From JAZQQB01 sp045628865 (GTDB lineage: Bacteria; Bacillota; Clostridia; Lachnospirales; Lachnospiraceae), in NCBI GenBank assembly GCA_045628865.1, contig JAZQQB010000097.1:1-22793 (forward strand): 22,793 nt of DNA. The letters run 5' to 3'. The notes beneath the pieces are model-generated. The model saw only the letters and a list, made by a program, of their open reading frames with translations, made no database searches and was not told where the DNA came from. Position 1 is the stretch's first letter, and each line of letters starts with the position of its first letter. The translations under genes were made by a program, and so were the position numbers. Positions 15,702-22,793 of this stretch are shown here, in pieces.

Positions 15702-16622
15702 GTGAATCATTTAGGAACTAGAGAGCTTGCGACAGAACGCCTGACTCTTAGAAGATTTGAAATAGAAGATGCAGAAAATATGTTTTTTAACTGGGCTAAT
15801 GATCGTGAGGTAACCAAATATTTGACATGGCCAGCACATGAGAACGTAGAAGTGACAGAGAAAATCGTTGAAGACTGGGTAGAGCGATATGAACAAAAAG
15901 ATTTTTACCAGTGGGCGATTGAATTAAATGACCTGGAACAGCCAATTGGAACAATCTCAGCTGTAAAGGTGGAAGATGATACAGAAAGCATTGAAGTGGG
16001 ATATTGTATTGGAAAAGAGTTTTGGAATAAAGGATATACCACGGAGGCATTAAAGGAAGTTATCAGATTTTTCATGGATGAAGTTTTGGCAGGCCGTGTG
16101 TGCGCAAGACATGATGTGAATAATGCAGCTTCTGGAAAAGTTATGCAGACAGCAGGCATGGAATATGAAGGAACACTTCGAAGAGCAGATCGTAATAATC
16201 AGGGTATTTGTGATGCCGCAATTTATTCAAAGATCCGTTTAGAACAAGAAGTATTGGAAGAAGAGGAAGAAGAAGTAATTGAGCAGGTAGCAGTTGCTAC
16301 TAAAATTGCTGATGAAAATGGTGTATTACACAACTATATTTCAGATGAAACCATGGAATATGTTGGAATTTTAGCAAAACTTGAATTGACCAGGGAAGAA
16401 GCAGAGGCTGCAAAGAAAGATATGGCAGATATGTTAGATTACATTGATCAGTTAAATGAATTGGATACAACTGGAATTGAGCCAATGTCACATGTATTTC
16501 CAATCAATAATGTGTTCCGTCAGGATGTTGTTACAAATGGCGACGGCAGTGAGAACACATTGTTGAATGCACCAGAGAAAAAGGATGGCGGATTTAAAGT
16601 ACCAAAAACCATCGGAGAGTAA
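15702..16622 (+). CDS. gatC: GNAT acetyltransferase-GatC fusion protein
   Basis: One uninterrupted 306-residue frame joins two domains. Residues about 5-185 form a RimJ/RimL-type GNAT acetyltransferase, with E-R-L-T-L-R-R-F at the start, G-Y-C-I-G-K-E-F-W-N-K-G-Y-T-T-E-A for acetyl-CoA binding, and N-A-A-S-G-K-V-M-Q-T-A-G-M. An acidic linker (E-E-E-E-E-E near 190) follows. Residues about 211-306 are GatC (I-L-A-K-L-E-L-T ... M-L-D-Y-I-D-Q-L-N ... P-M-S-H-V), the small subunit that stabilises GatA in GatCAB. GatC is normally a separate protein of about 95 residues. No start codon with a ribosome binding site lies at the domain junction. GTG 15702 follows GAAGGGAG at 9 nt. The gene sits between aspS and gatA exactly where gatC belongs. 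The acetyltransferase substrate is unknown. Confidence 0.93.
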   Translation: MNHLGTRELATERLTLRRFEIEDAENMFFNWANDREVTKYLTWPAHENVEVTEKIVEDWVERYEQKDFYQWAIELNDLEQPIGTISAVKVEDDTESIEVGYCIGKEFWNKGYTTEALKEVIRFFMDEVLAGRVCARHDVNNAASGKVMQTAGMEYEGTLRRADRNNQGICDAAIYSKIRLEQEVLEEEEEEVIEQVAVATKIADENGVLHNYISDETMEYVGILAKLELTREEAEAAKKDMADMLDYIDQLNELDTTGIEPMSHVFPINNVFRQDVVTNGDGSENTLLNAPEKKDGGFKVPKTIGE

Positions 16623-16659
16623 TTGGAAATAGAATTGGACGACCAGGAGGAGATAGAAA

Positions 16660-18147
16660 ATGAGTTTCATGAGTTTAACTGCCGTGGAATTAGGCAAAAA
16701 GATAAAAGCAAAAGAAGTCACTGTCTTAGAAGTGACCAAAGAAGCACTTGAAGCAGTGAAAGCAAAAGAAAAAGAAATCAATGGTTTTGTAACCGTTGAT
16801 GAAGAAGGGGCACTAAAAAGAGCTAAAGAGGTTCAGGCACTTATTGATGCAGGTGAATTAACAGGACCTTTAGCAGGCGTTCCAGTTGCCATTAAGGACA
16901 ATATGTGTACAGAGGGTATGCTCACAACCTGTTCTTCAAAGATTCTTTATAACTTTAAACCAACCTATTCAGCAGAGGCTGTGAAAAATTTAGAGGCAGC
17001 AGGCGCTGTAATCATTGGAAAAACAAACATGGATGAATTCGCTATGGGAAGTACAACAGAAACTTCAGCATTTGGTGAAACAAAAAATCCATGGAATACT
17101 GCCCATGTACCAGGTGGTTCTTCAGGTGGATCCTGTGCAGTTGTAGCGGCAGAAGAAGTATCCTATGCATTGGGATCAGATACAGGTGGTTCTATTCGTC
17201 AGCCAAGTAGTTTTTGCGGAGTAACCGGTATCAAACCAACCTATGGAACAGTATCCAGATATGGTCTTATTGCATACGGTTCATCCTTAGATCAGATCGG
17301 ACCAGTGGCAAAGGATGTCACAGACTGTGCTACTATTTTGGAAGCGATTGCATCATATGATGAAAAGGATTCTACTTCCGTTAAAAGAGACAGTTATGAT
17401 TTCACATCAGCGTTGGTAGATGATGTGAAGGGCATGAGAATCGGTATTCCTAGAGATTACCTTGGAGAAGGATTGGATCAGGAAGTTAAAGAAGCAGTTT
17501 TGACAGCAGCAAAGAAATTAGAAGAAAAGGGTGCTATCGTAGAGGAATTTGATCTTGGTTTGGTAGAATATGCCATTCCTGCATATTATGTAATCGCATG
17601 TGCAGAAGCAAGCTCTAACCTTGCAAGATTTGATGGCGTTAAGTATGGTTATAGAACCAAAGAATATGAAGATCTTCATAATATGTATAAAAAATCCAGA
17701 TCAGAGGGCTTTGGTGCAGAAGTAAAAAGAAGAATCATGTTGGGAAGCTTTGTGTTAAGTTCAGGATATTACGATGCTTACTATTTAAAAGCCCTTCGTG
17801 TAAAGGCACTGATCAAAAAAGCATTTGATGAAGCCTTTGAAAAATATGATGTGATCTTAGGACCAGCAGCACCAACTACAGCACCTAAATTAGGTGAGAG
17901 CTTAAAAAATCCTATTGAAATGTATTTAGGAGATATTTATACCATCTCAGTAAACCTTGCGGGTCTTCCTGGTATTTCCTTACCTTGTGGAACAGACTCC
18001 AAAGGACTTCCAATTGGCCTACAGCTGATCGGAAATTGTTTTGAAGAAAATAAGATCATTCGCGCTGCATACAGCTTCGAACAGACTAGAGAATATGCTC
18101 ATAGTCCATATTCTGAAAAAGCAGATAAAAGTGCGAGTTTAAGATAG
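16660..18147 (+). CDS. gatA: Asp-tRNA(Asn)/Glu-tRNA(Gln) amidotransferase subunit A
   Basis: GatA is the glutaminase subunit: it releases ammonia from glutamine and passes it to GatB to convert Asp-tRNA(Asn) to Asn-tRNA(Asn), and Glu-tRNA(Gln) to Gln-tRNA(Gln). The amidase-signature triad is visible at K79 (A-I-K-D-N), S154 (G-G-S-S-G-G-S) and S178 (T-G-G-S-I-R-Q-P), the same numbers I recall for the S. aureus enzyme. Length (495) is normal. A strong AGGAGGAG precedes ATG 16660; a second Met lies two codons on. It follows the GNAT-GatC gene by 37 nt and precedes gatB by 15 nt in the T-box operon. Confidence 0.98.
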   Translation: MSFMSLTAVELGKKIKAKEVTVLEVTKEALEAVKAKEKEINGFVTVDEEGALKRAKEVQALIDAGELTGPLAGVPVAIKDNMCTEGMLTTCSSKILYNFKPTYSAEAVKNLEAAGAVIIGKTNMDEFAMGSTTETSAFGETKNPWNTAHVPGGSSGGSCAVVAAEEVSYALGSDTGGSIRQPSSFCGVTGIKPTYGTVSRYGLIAYGSSLDQIGPVAKDVTDCATILEAIASYDEKDSTSVKRDSYDFTSALVDDVKGMRIGIPRDYLGEGLDQEVKEAVLTAAKKLEEKGAIVEEFDLGLVEYAIPAYYVIACAEASSNLARFDGVKYGYRTKEYEDLHNMYKKSRSEGFGAEVKRRIMLGSFVLSSGYYDAYYLKALRVKALIKKAFDEAFEKYDVILGPAAPTTAPKLGESLKNPIEMYLGDIYTISVNLAGLPGISLPCGTDSKGLPIGLQLIGNCFEENKIIRAAYSFEQTREYAHSPYSEKADKSASLR

Positions 18148-18162
18148 AGGGGAGAAGAAAAA

Positions 18163-19596
18163 ATGAAAAATTATGAGACAGTGATTGGTCTTGAGGTCCA
18201 TGTAGAATTAGCAACAAAAACTAAAATTTTCTGCTCCTGCTCAACAGCATTTGGTGGAGCACCTAACACACATACATGTCCAGTTTGTACCGGACAGCCT
18301 GGTTCACTTCCAGTGCTTAACAAACAGGTAGTTGAATTTGCAGTAGCAGTAGGGCTTGCAACAAACTGTTCGATTACACAGTATTGTAAATTTGATAGAA
18401 AGAATTATTTTTATCCGGATAACCCACAGAACTACCAGATTTCACAGTTGTATCTTCCAATCTGTAGAAATGGTTCCGTAGAGATTGAAACAGCCAGTGG
18501 TAAGAAAAACGTTCGAATCCATGAAATCCATATGGAAGAAGATGCTGGTAAACTGGTTCACGATGAATGGGAAGACGTGTCTATCGTTGATTATAACCGT
18601 TCGGGTGTTCCTTTGATCGAAATTGTTTCAGAGCCTGATATGAGATCAGCAGATGAAGTAATTGCGTACTTAGAAACTCTGCGTCAGACAATCCAGTATC
18701 TTGGAGCTTCGGATTGTAAGTTAAACGAAGGTTCTATGAGAGCCGATGTGAACCTTTCTGTAAGAGAAGTGGGTTCTAAAAAGTTTGGTACCAGAACTGA
18801 GATGAAGAACTTAAACTCCTTTAAAGCTATTGCGCATGCTATTGAGGGAGAGAGAGAACGTCAGATCGAACTTTTGGAAAGTGGAAAAAAGGTTGTTCAG
18901 GAAACAAGACGATGGGATGATAATAAAGAAGCTTCTCATGCTATGCGTTCCAAAGAAGATGCACAGGATTATCGTTATTTCCCAGAACCAGATCTTGTGC
19001 CTATCGTGATCTCTGATGAATGGATCGCAGATATCAAGAAAAAACAGCCAGAACTTCGTGCACAGAAGTTAGAGCGTTATAAGAAAGAGTATGATATTCC
19101 TGAATATGATGCCAAGCTTATTACAGAATCTAAGTATATGGCTGAATTATTTGAAAAAACAACTGATTTATGTGGTAAACCGAAAAAGGTATCCAACTGG
19201 TTGATGGGTGAAACATTGAGACTTTTAAAAGAGAATGAGATGGAAGCAGATGCAATTCGTTTTTCGCCAAAAAATCTTGCAAAGTTAGTGGAAATGACGG
19301 AAAAGAATACCATCAACAGTTCAGTTGCCAAGGATGTTTTTGCAAAAATGTTTGAGGAAGATGTGGATCCAGAGGTATATGTAAAGGAACATGGACTTGG
19401 TATGGTACAGGATGAAGATATTCTTCGGGTGATGATTGAAGAAATAATTCAGAAGAATCCACAGTCTGTTGTAGATTACAAAGCGGGTAAAGAGAAGGCT
19501 GTTGTATTCTTAATGGGACAGACCATGAGAGCAATGAAGGGAAAAGCTGATCCGGCTTTGACCAATAAGATCATTTTGGAATTATTGAATAAATAA
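18163..19596 (+). CDS. gatB: Asp-tRNA(Asn)/Glu-tRNA(Gln) amidotransferase subunit B
   Basis: GatB binds the misacylated tRNA, activates its Asp or Glu side chain with ATP and transfers ammonia from GatA. The N-terminus carries the family start Y-E-T-V-I-G-L-E-V-H-V-E-L and the Zn-binding cysteines C-S-C ... C-P-V-C. The C-terminal helical/YqeY-type tail ends the protein at 477 residues, the usual length. The start follows GGGGAGAAG. It is the last gene of the operon, and a terminator begins 11 nt after its stop. The operon thus supplies the synthetase and all three amidotransferase subunits. Confidence 0.98.
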   Translation: MKNYETVIGLEVHVELATKTKIFCSCSTAFGGAPNTHTCPVCTGQPGSLPVLNKQVVEFAVAVGLATNCSITQYCKFDRKNYFYPDNPQNYQISQLYLPICRNGSVEIETASGKKNVRIHEIHMEEDAGKLVHDEWEDVSIVDYNRSGVPLIEIVSEPDMRSADEVIAYLETLRQTIQYLGASDCKLNEGSMRADVNLSVREVGSKKFGTRTEMKNLNSFKAIAHAIEGERERQIELLESGKKVVQETRRWDDNKEASHAMRSKEDAQDYRYFPEPDLVPIVISDEWIADIKKKQPELRAQKLERYKKEYDIPEYDAKLITESKYMAELFEKTTDLCGKPKKVSNWLMGETLRLLKENEMEADAIRFSPKNLAKLVEMTEKNTINSSVAKDVFAKMFEEDVDPEVYVKEHGLGMVQDEDILRVMIEEIIQKNPQSVVDYKAGKEKAVVFLMGQTMRAMKGKADPALTNKIILELLNK

Positions 19597-19606
19597 AGAT
19601 ACTAAG

Positions 19607-19640
19607 AAAGCCGTCAGACATTATATCTGATGGCTTTTAT
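19607..19640. terminator. Bidirectional terminator between gatB and the convergent gene
   Basis: AAAGCCGTCAGA (19607-19618) and TCTGATGGCTTT (19626-19637) pair with one wobble. A-run and T-run flank both sides, so the hairpin can end gatB transcription on + and the convergent membrane-protein gene on -. Confidence 0.85.
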
Positions 19641-19658
19641 TGACATTTATCATAGAAG

Positions 19659-20423
19659 TTATTCACATGTTTCCGTTTCTGATATAGAAGCTTCGGCGTT
19701 AATATCCTCTAATTGAAAAGAAAGAATGTAATCAAGAAATTCCAAAGCATGCTGTTTATCGGAACTATTTGTGATGATTCCAAAATAAACCTGATCATCG
19801 TCAGGATTCTCACTATATTCATATGGAATATAGGAGCCTGTAACGCTTAAGAATGGAATATGAGAAATCTCGATTCCAATTGGAACGGGTTCTTCAACTC
19901 CTTCATAGGTCTCGTATAATATTAAATCCTGATATTCTTCTAATTGTTCAGGAGAAAGATTATTTCTTAAATCATCAAAAGCTTCTTGCACAGAAAAATA
20001 ATGAAACATTGCCTCGTCCGCAAGCATACAGTCTAAATCAGCTGCCATAATAGATGCAAAGACACGCTGCTGATTTAAATAACTTGTTTCATCTGTTCCG
20101 TTCGGAACAATGGTAGAAGTGGTGTCAATATGGACCTGATATTTTTTAAGATTAATTTCCCTGGAGAGAGCAAAATCTTTCGAAATATCTTTCCCATCCA
20201 TAGTAGAATAGGAATTTAACATTAATACTTCTATATAAACTGGTTTATTGGACAGAATTACATCTCTTGTAAAAAAGATGATTGCTATTATGGCGGCAAT
20301 AATGCCAATGGTAGGCCATTTATAGTAATCAAGAAAATACTGCCACTTATCCTTGAATGGAGCGCCCTTTAACTTGGCACGTTGTTCTTTGATATCATTT
20401 GAAACTGGCATAATAAAATTCAT
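19659..20423 (-). CDS. Membrane-anchored protein of unknown function
   Basis: A 254-residue protein that I cannot assign to a family. A cytoplasmic N-terminal segment of about 35 residues (D-K-W-Q-Y-F-L-D-Y-Y-K-W-P) is followed by one transmembrane helix (about 36-53, I-G-I-I-A-A-I-I-A-I-I-F-F). The remaining roughly 200 residues are outside, acidic and mixed alpha/beta, with no recognisable catalytic motif. The start at 20423 was chosen because GAGAGGAG lies just upstream and the promoter -10 (20458-20463) and -35 (20481-20486) overlap the longer frame that would begin at 20486. ATG 20411 is another possibility. It stands alone on the - strand, convergent with gatB and divergent from the next gene. 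Confidence 0.8.
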   Translation of the reverse strand: MNFIMPVSNDIKEQRAKLKGAPFKDKWQYFLDYYKWPTIGIIAAIIAIIFFTRDVILSNKPVYIEVLMLNSYSTMDGKDISKDFALSREINLKKYQVHIDTTSTIVPNGTDETSYLNQQRVFASIMAADLDCMLADEAMFHYFSVQEAFDDLRNNLSPEQLEEYQDLILYETYEGVEEPVPIGIEISHIPFLSVTGSYIPYEYSENPDDDQVYFGIITNSSDKQHALEFLDYILSFQLEDINAEASISETETCE

Positions 20424-20457
20424 GCTCCTCTCTAGTTGTTTTTTTCTAAACAGTATC

Positions 20458-20486
20458 ATAATAATCATTAATGATGTGTTCGTCAA
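20458..20486 (-). promoter_or_regulatory. Promoter of the - strand membrane-protein gene
   Basis: On the - strand TTGACG (20486-20481), a 17-nt spacer and TATTAT (20463-20458) make a near-consensus promoter. Transcription would start near 20451, 28 nt before the chosen start codon. This rules out a start at 20486. Confidence 0.75.
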
Positions 20487-20528
20487 TAAAGGAAATGCAA
20501 AAGAAATCTAAATTTTTCAGAAACCGCC

Positions 20529-20557
20529 TTGCAAGAATTGAATTTATGAGATATTAT
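20529..20557 (+). promoter_or_regulatory. Promoter of the small membrane protein/guaB operon
   Basis: TTGCAA (20529-20534) and TATTAT (20552-20557) are 17 nt apart. The predicted start near 20564 gives a leader of about 40 nt. Its -35 lies about 42 bp from the -35 of the divergent - strand promoter. Confidence 0.7.
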
Positions 20558-20603
20558 GAGAAGAAAGATTTTTCAATAGGAACAAAAAGGAAGGTATTTT
20601 GTA

Positions 20604-21125
20604 ATGGCAATGAATGAGACATATGTAGAATGGCTTGTAAAGAGAAGAAACACTGCTGGAGGAACAATTATGAAATATTTGTTGATTTTTTTAACAGGTA
20701 TTTCATTTTTGGCGATGTTTGTGTTACCTTTGATAGCACTGATTTGTTTCATTTTTGCGATTGTCTTTGGTGTTTTGGCTTATATTGTTTCCATTAGATC
20801 TGATGTTGAATTTGAATATTTGTATTTAGACAGAGAAATCACAGTTGACAAGATCATGGGAAAAGCCAAGAGAAAAAGAGTTGAAAAGTTAAGTGTTGAT
20901 AAGATGGAAATTCTTGCACCAATCAATTCACACCAGTTAGATTCCTATAAAAATCGTGATCTGAAAAAGACTGATTATAGTTCAATGATCGAGGAAAAAC
21001 CAGATCGCCGCTATATGATGGTTTACAGTGATGAGGGTGGTACTAGGTTGATTGTTTTGGAGCCTAACGAGGCTATGGTTAAGGCAATCAAGACAATTGC
21101 ACCAAGAAAAGTTTTTAACGATTAA
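20604..21125 (+). CDS. Small membrane protein, possibly of the DUF6106 type
   Basis: A 173-residue protein with an N-terminal M-N-E-T-Y-V-E-W-L-V-K-R segment, two closely spaced membrane helices (about 24-44 and 46-64) and a cytoplasmic domain of about 105 residues. The latter has a PH-like pattern: alternating strands E-F-E-Y-L-Y-L-D-R-E-I-T-V-D, a K-R-K-R-V-E basic patch, and Y-M-M-V-Y-S-D-E-G-G-T-R-L-I-V-L-E-P-N at the end. The overall look matches proteins I associate with DUF6106 in Lachnospiraceae, but I am not certain. No function is known to me. The start at 20604 follows AAGGAAGGT; a second Met lies two codons later. The stop is 23 nt before guaB, so the two probably share a transcript. 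Confidence 0.85.
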   Translation: MAMNETYVEWLVKRRNTAGGTIMKYLLIFLTGISFLAMFVLPLIALICFIFAIVFGVLAYIVSIRSDVEFEYLYLDREITVDKIMGKAKRKRVEKLSVDKMEILAPINSHQLDSYKNRDLKKTDYSSMIEEKPDRRYMMVYSDEGGTRLIVLEPNEAMVKAIKTIAPRKVFND

Positions 21126-21148
21126 TTTTTAAGACGGAGGATGAAGAA

Positions 21149-22603
21149 ATGGGTCAGATTATTGGCGAAGGCATTACCTTTGACGACGTGTTATTAGTTC
21201 CAAGCTATTCACAGGTTATCCCAAATCAGGTTAAGTTAAACACATACCTGACAAAAAAAATTCAGTTAAATATTCCAATGATGAGTGCCGGTATGGATAC
21301 TGTCACAGAACATAGAATGGCAATTGCTATGGCTAGACAGGGTGGTATTGGTATTATCCACAAGAATATGTCTATCGAAGCACAAGCAGAGGAAGTAGAT
21401 AAAGTAAAACGTTCAGAAAACGGTGTTATTACAGATCCTTTCTCATTATCTCCAGAACATACATTAGCAGATGCAGATGCTTTAATGGCTAAATTTAGAA
21501 TTTCAGGTGTGCCAATTACAGAAGGAAGAAAGTTGGTTGGTATCATCACAAACCGTGATCTGAAATTTGAAACAGATTTCACACAGAAGATTAAAGATTG
21601 TATGACTTCAGAAGGTCTTGTTACTGCAAAAGAAGGCATTACATTAGAAGAAGCTAAGACAATCCTTGGTAAGGCAAGAAAAGAGAAATTACCAATCGTT
21701 GATGATGATTTCAACTTAAAGGGATTGATCACAATCAAAGATATTGAGAAAACAATCAAGTATCCATTGGCTGCTAAAGATGCACAGGGAAGACTCCTTT
21801 GTGGTGCTGGTGTTGGTATTACAGCAAACTGCTTAGACAGAGTAAAAGCATTGGTTGATGCACATGTTGATGTTGTCGTTCTTGACTCTGCTCATGGTCA
21901 TTCAGAAAACGTATTAAAGTGTGTAAGAATGATCAAAGAAGCATATCCAGATCTTCAGGTTATTGCTGGTAACGTTGCAACAGGTGAAGCAACAAAAGCG
22001 TTGATCGAAGCTGGTGCAGATGCAGTTAAGGTTGGTATTGGACCAGGTTCTATTTGTACAACACGAGTTGTTGCAGGAATTGGTGTACCTCAGATCACAG
22101 CAGTTATGGATTGTTACGCAGTTGCAAAAGAATATGGTGTTCCAATCATCGCTGATGGTGGTATTAAATATTCAGGTGATATTACAAAAGCTATCGCAGC
22201 AGGCGGAAGCGTTTGTATGATGGGTAGTATGTTTGCTGGATGTGATGAAGCACCAGGTACATTTGAATTATTCCAGGGTAGAAAATACAAAGTATATCGT
22301 GGTATGGGTTCTATCGCAGCAATGGAGAATGGATCTAAGGATCGTTATTTCCAGTCAGATGCTAAGAAGCTTGTTCCAGAAGGTGTAGAAGGACGAGTAG
22401 CATACAAAGGAACTGTAGAAGATACAGTATTCCAGTTGATGGGTGGTCTTCGCTCTGGTATGGGATATTGTGGATGCCCAACAGTTCAGGATTTACAGGA
22501 AAAGGGAAGATTTGTTAAAATCTCTGCAGCTTCTTTGAAAGAATCTCATCCTCATGATATTCATATTACCAAGGAAGCACCAAACTATTCAATTGAACAG
22601 TAA
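21149..22603 (+). CDS. guaB: Inosine-5'-monophosphate dehydrogenase
   Basis: IMP dehydrogenase oxidises IMP to XMP with NAD+, the first committed step of GMP synthesis. The barrel begins with L-N-I-P-M-M-S-A-G-M-D-T-V-T-E. Two CBS domains follow at about 95-205 (S-G-V-P-I-T-E-G and L-P-I-V-D-D). The catalytic loop G-P-G-S-I-C-T-T-R has Cys303, and the flap region holds E-G-V-E-G-R-V. Length (484) is typical of bacterial GuaB. GGAGG lies before ATG 21149. No guanine (xpt-type) riboswitch is seen upstream, so control probably acts at the 20529 promoter. A terminator follows 16 nt after the stop. Confidence 0.98.
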   Translation: MGQIIGEGITFDDVLLVPSYSQVIPNQVKLNTYLTKKIQLNIPMMSAGMDTVTEHRMAIAMARQGGIGIIHKNMSIEAQAEEVDKVKRSENGVITDPFSLSPEHTLADADALMAKFRISGVPITEGRKLVGIITNRDLKFETDFTQKIKDCMTSEGLVTAKEGITLEEAKTILGKARKEKLPIVDDDFNLKGLITIKDIEKTIKYPLAAKDAQGRLLCGAGVGITANCLDRVKALVDAHVDVVVLDSAHGHSENVLKCVRMIKEAYPDLQVIAGNVATGEATKALIEAGADAVKVGIGPGSICTTRVVAGIGVPQITAVMDCYAVAKEYGVPIIADGGIKYSGDITKAIAAGGSVCMMGSMFAGCDEAPGTFELFQGRKYKVYRGMGSIAAMENGSKDRYFQSDAKKLVPEGVEGRVAYKGTVEDTVFQLMGGLRSGMGYCGCPTVQDLQEKGRFVKISAASLKESHPHDIHITKEAPNYSIEQ

Positions 22604-22619
22604 GAAATGGTATTGTATG

Positions 22620-22653
22620 GAAACCAGAAGAGAAATCTTCTGGTTTCTTTTTT
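22620..22653 (+). terminator. Terminator of guaB
   Basis: GAAACCAGAAGA (22620-22631) and TCTTCTGGTTTC (22636-22647) form a perfect 12-bp stem with a GAAA tetraloop, followed by six T's. Confidence 0.92.
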
Positions 22654-22782
22654 ATTTGATAGGAAAGTTCTCCGAACTTACCTATCAAATAAAAAGCTCC
22701 GCGATGGATCGCACCACGCGGAAAGGAAGATAATGCTGCGCATTCCAACTCCATTTCACATCGTGAAATCAGGAGCAGTCTA
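22651..22782. repeat. Cluster of palindromes at the window end, repeat-like
   Basis: Three inverted repeats follow guaB. The first is a 43-nt near-perfect palindrome, TTTATTTGATAGG (22651-22663) with CCTATCAAATAAA (22681-22693), with AAGTTC/GAACTT inside. The second is TCCGCG (22698-22703) with CGCGGA (22717-22722). The third is ATTTCAC-ATC-GTGAAAT (22753-22769), extended by CTCC/GGAG. Read on the - strand, the second hairpin is followed by GCTTTTTATTT and so looks like a terminator for something entering from the right. The arrangement resembles a dispersed intergenic element. Confidence 0.5.
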
Positions 22783-22793
22783 TTTGTTCCACC

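Noticed and set aside
21262..21759. A 165-codon - strand open frame inside guaB
   Set aside because: It lies wholly within a clear IMP dehydrogenase gene and is a shadow of its codon pattern.
22566..22754. A 62-codon open frame on the - strand (starting M-E-L-E-C-A-A-L-S-S-F-P-R)
   Set aside because: It runs through the palindromes, the guaB terminator and the end of guaB, and has no clear ribosome binding site. More likely a by-product of the repeat-like DNA than a gene.
1..22793. CRISPR array, tRNA, rRNA, transposase or phage genes
   Set aside because: No regularly spaced direct repeats, no cloverleaf ending in CCA, no rRNA-like conserved blocks and no transposase or integrase motifs were seen on either strand.

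Overview
The window is AT-rich, densely coded DNA, almost all of it on the + strand. It most likely comes from a gut-type member of the Clostridia (Bacillota), family Lachnospiraceae. Four things point there: strong AGGAGG-like ribosome binding sites, TTGxxx-17-TAxxAT promoters, T-box control of an indirect Asn-tRNA pathway (archaeal-type AspRS plus GatCAB), and a very large secreted protein built of bacterial Ig-like repeats. The species cannot be fixed from sequence alone.

Layout, left to right. (1) 5-1489: a sugar isomerase of the L-fucose isomerase group, followed by three hairpins and a terminator. (2) 1707-3218: an ECF sigma factor and a membrane protein that is probably its anti-sigma factor. 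They have a clear promoter, a ~230-nt leader and two terminators. (3) 3428-11484: a transmembrane Ser/Thr kinase without PASTA domains, a single-pass membrane protein of unknown function, and a 1825-residue secreted surface protein with an unusual C-terminal anchor. (4) 11531-13980: PP2C phosphatase, membrane-tethered FHA protein, second PP2C phosphatase. Blocks 3 and 4 together hold the writer, reader and two erasers of a Thr-phosphorylation circuit flanking one giant surface protein. (5) 14003-19640: a T-box riboswitch, archaeal-type AspRS, a GNAT-GatC fusion, gatA and gatB. This is the pathway that makes Asn-tRNA (and probably Gln-tRNA) by transamidation. (6) 19659-20486: a - strand membrane protein with its own promoter. 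(7) 20529-22653: a small membrane protein and IMP dehydrogenase (guaB), then a terminator and palindromic, repeat-like DNA to the window end.

The two most notable items are the in-frame fusion of a RimJ/RimL-type acetyltransferase to GatC, and a T-box specifier loop reading G-A-A-C, in which a Glu codon (GAA) and an Asn codon (AAC) overlap. The kinase/adhesin/FHA/PP2C locus is the best candidate for a little-described signalling system. No rRNA, tRNA, CRISPR array, transposase or phage gene was seen.
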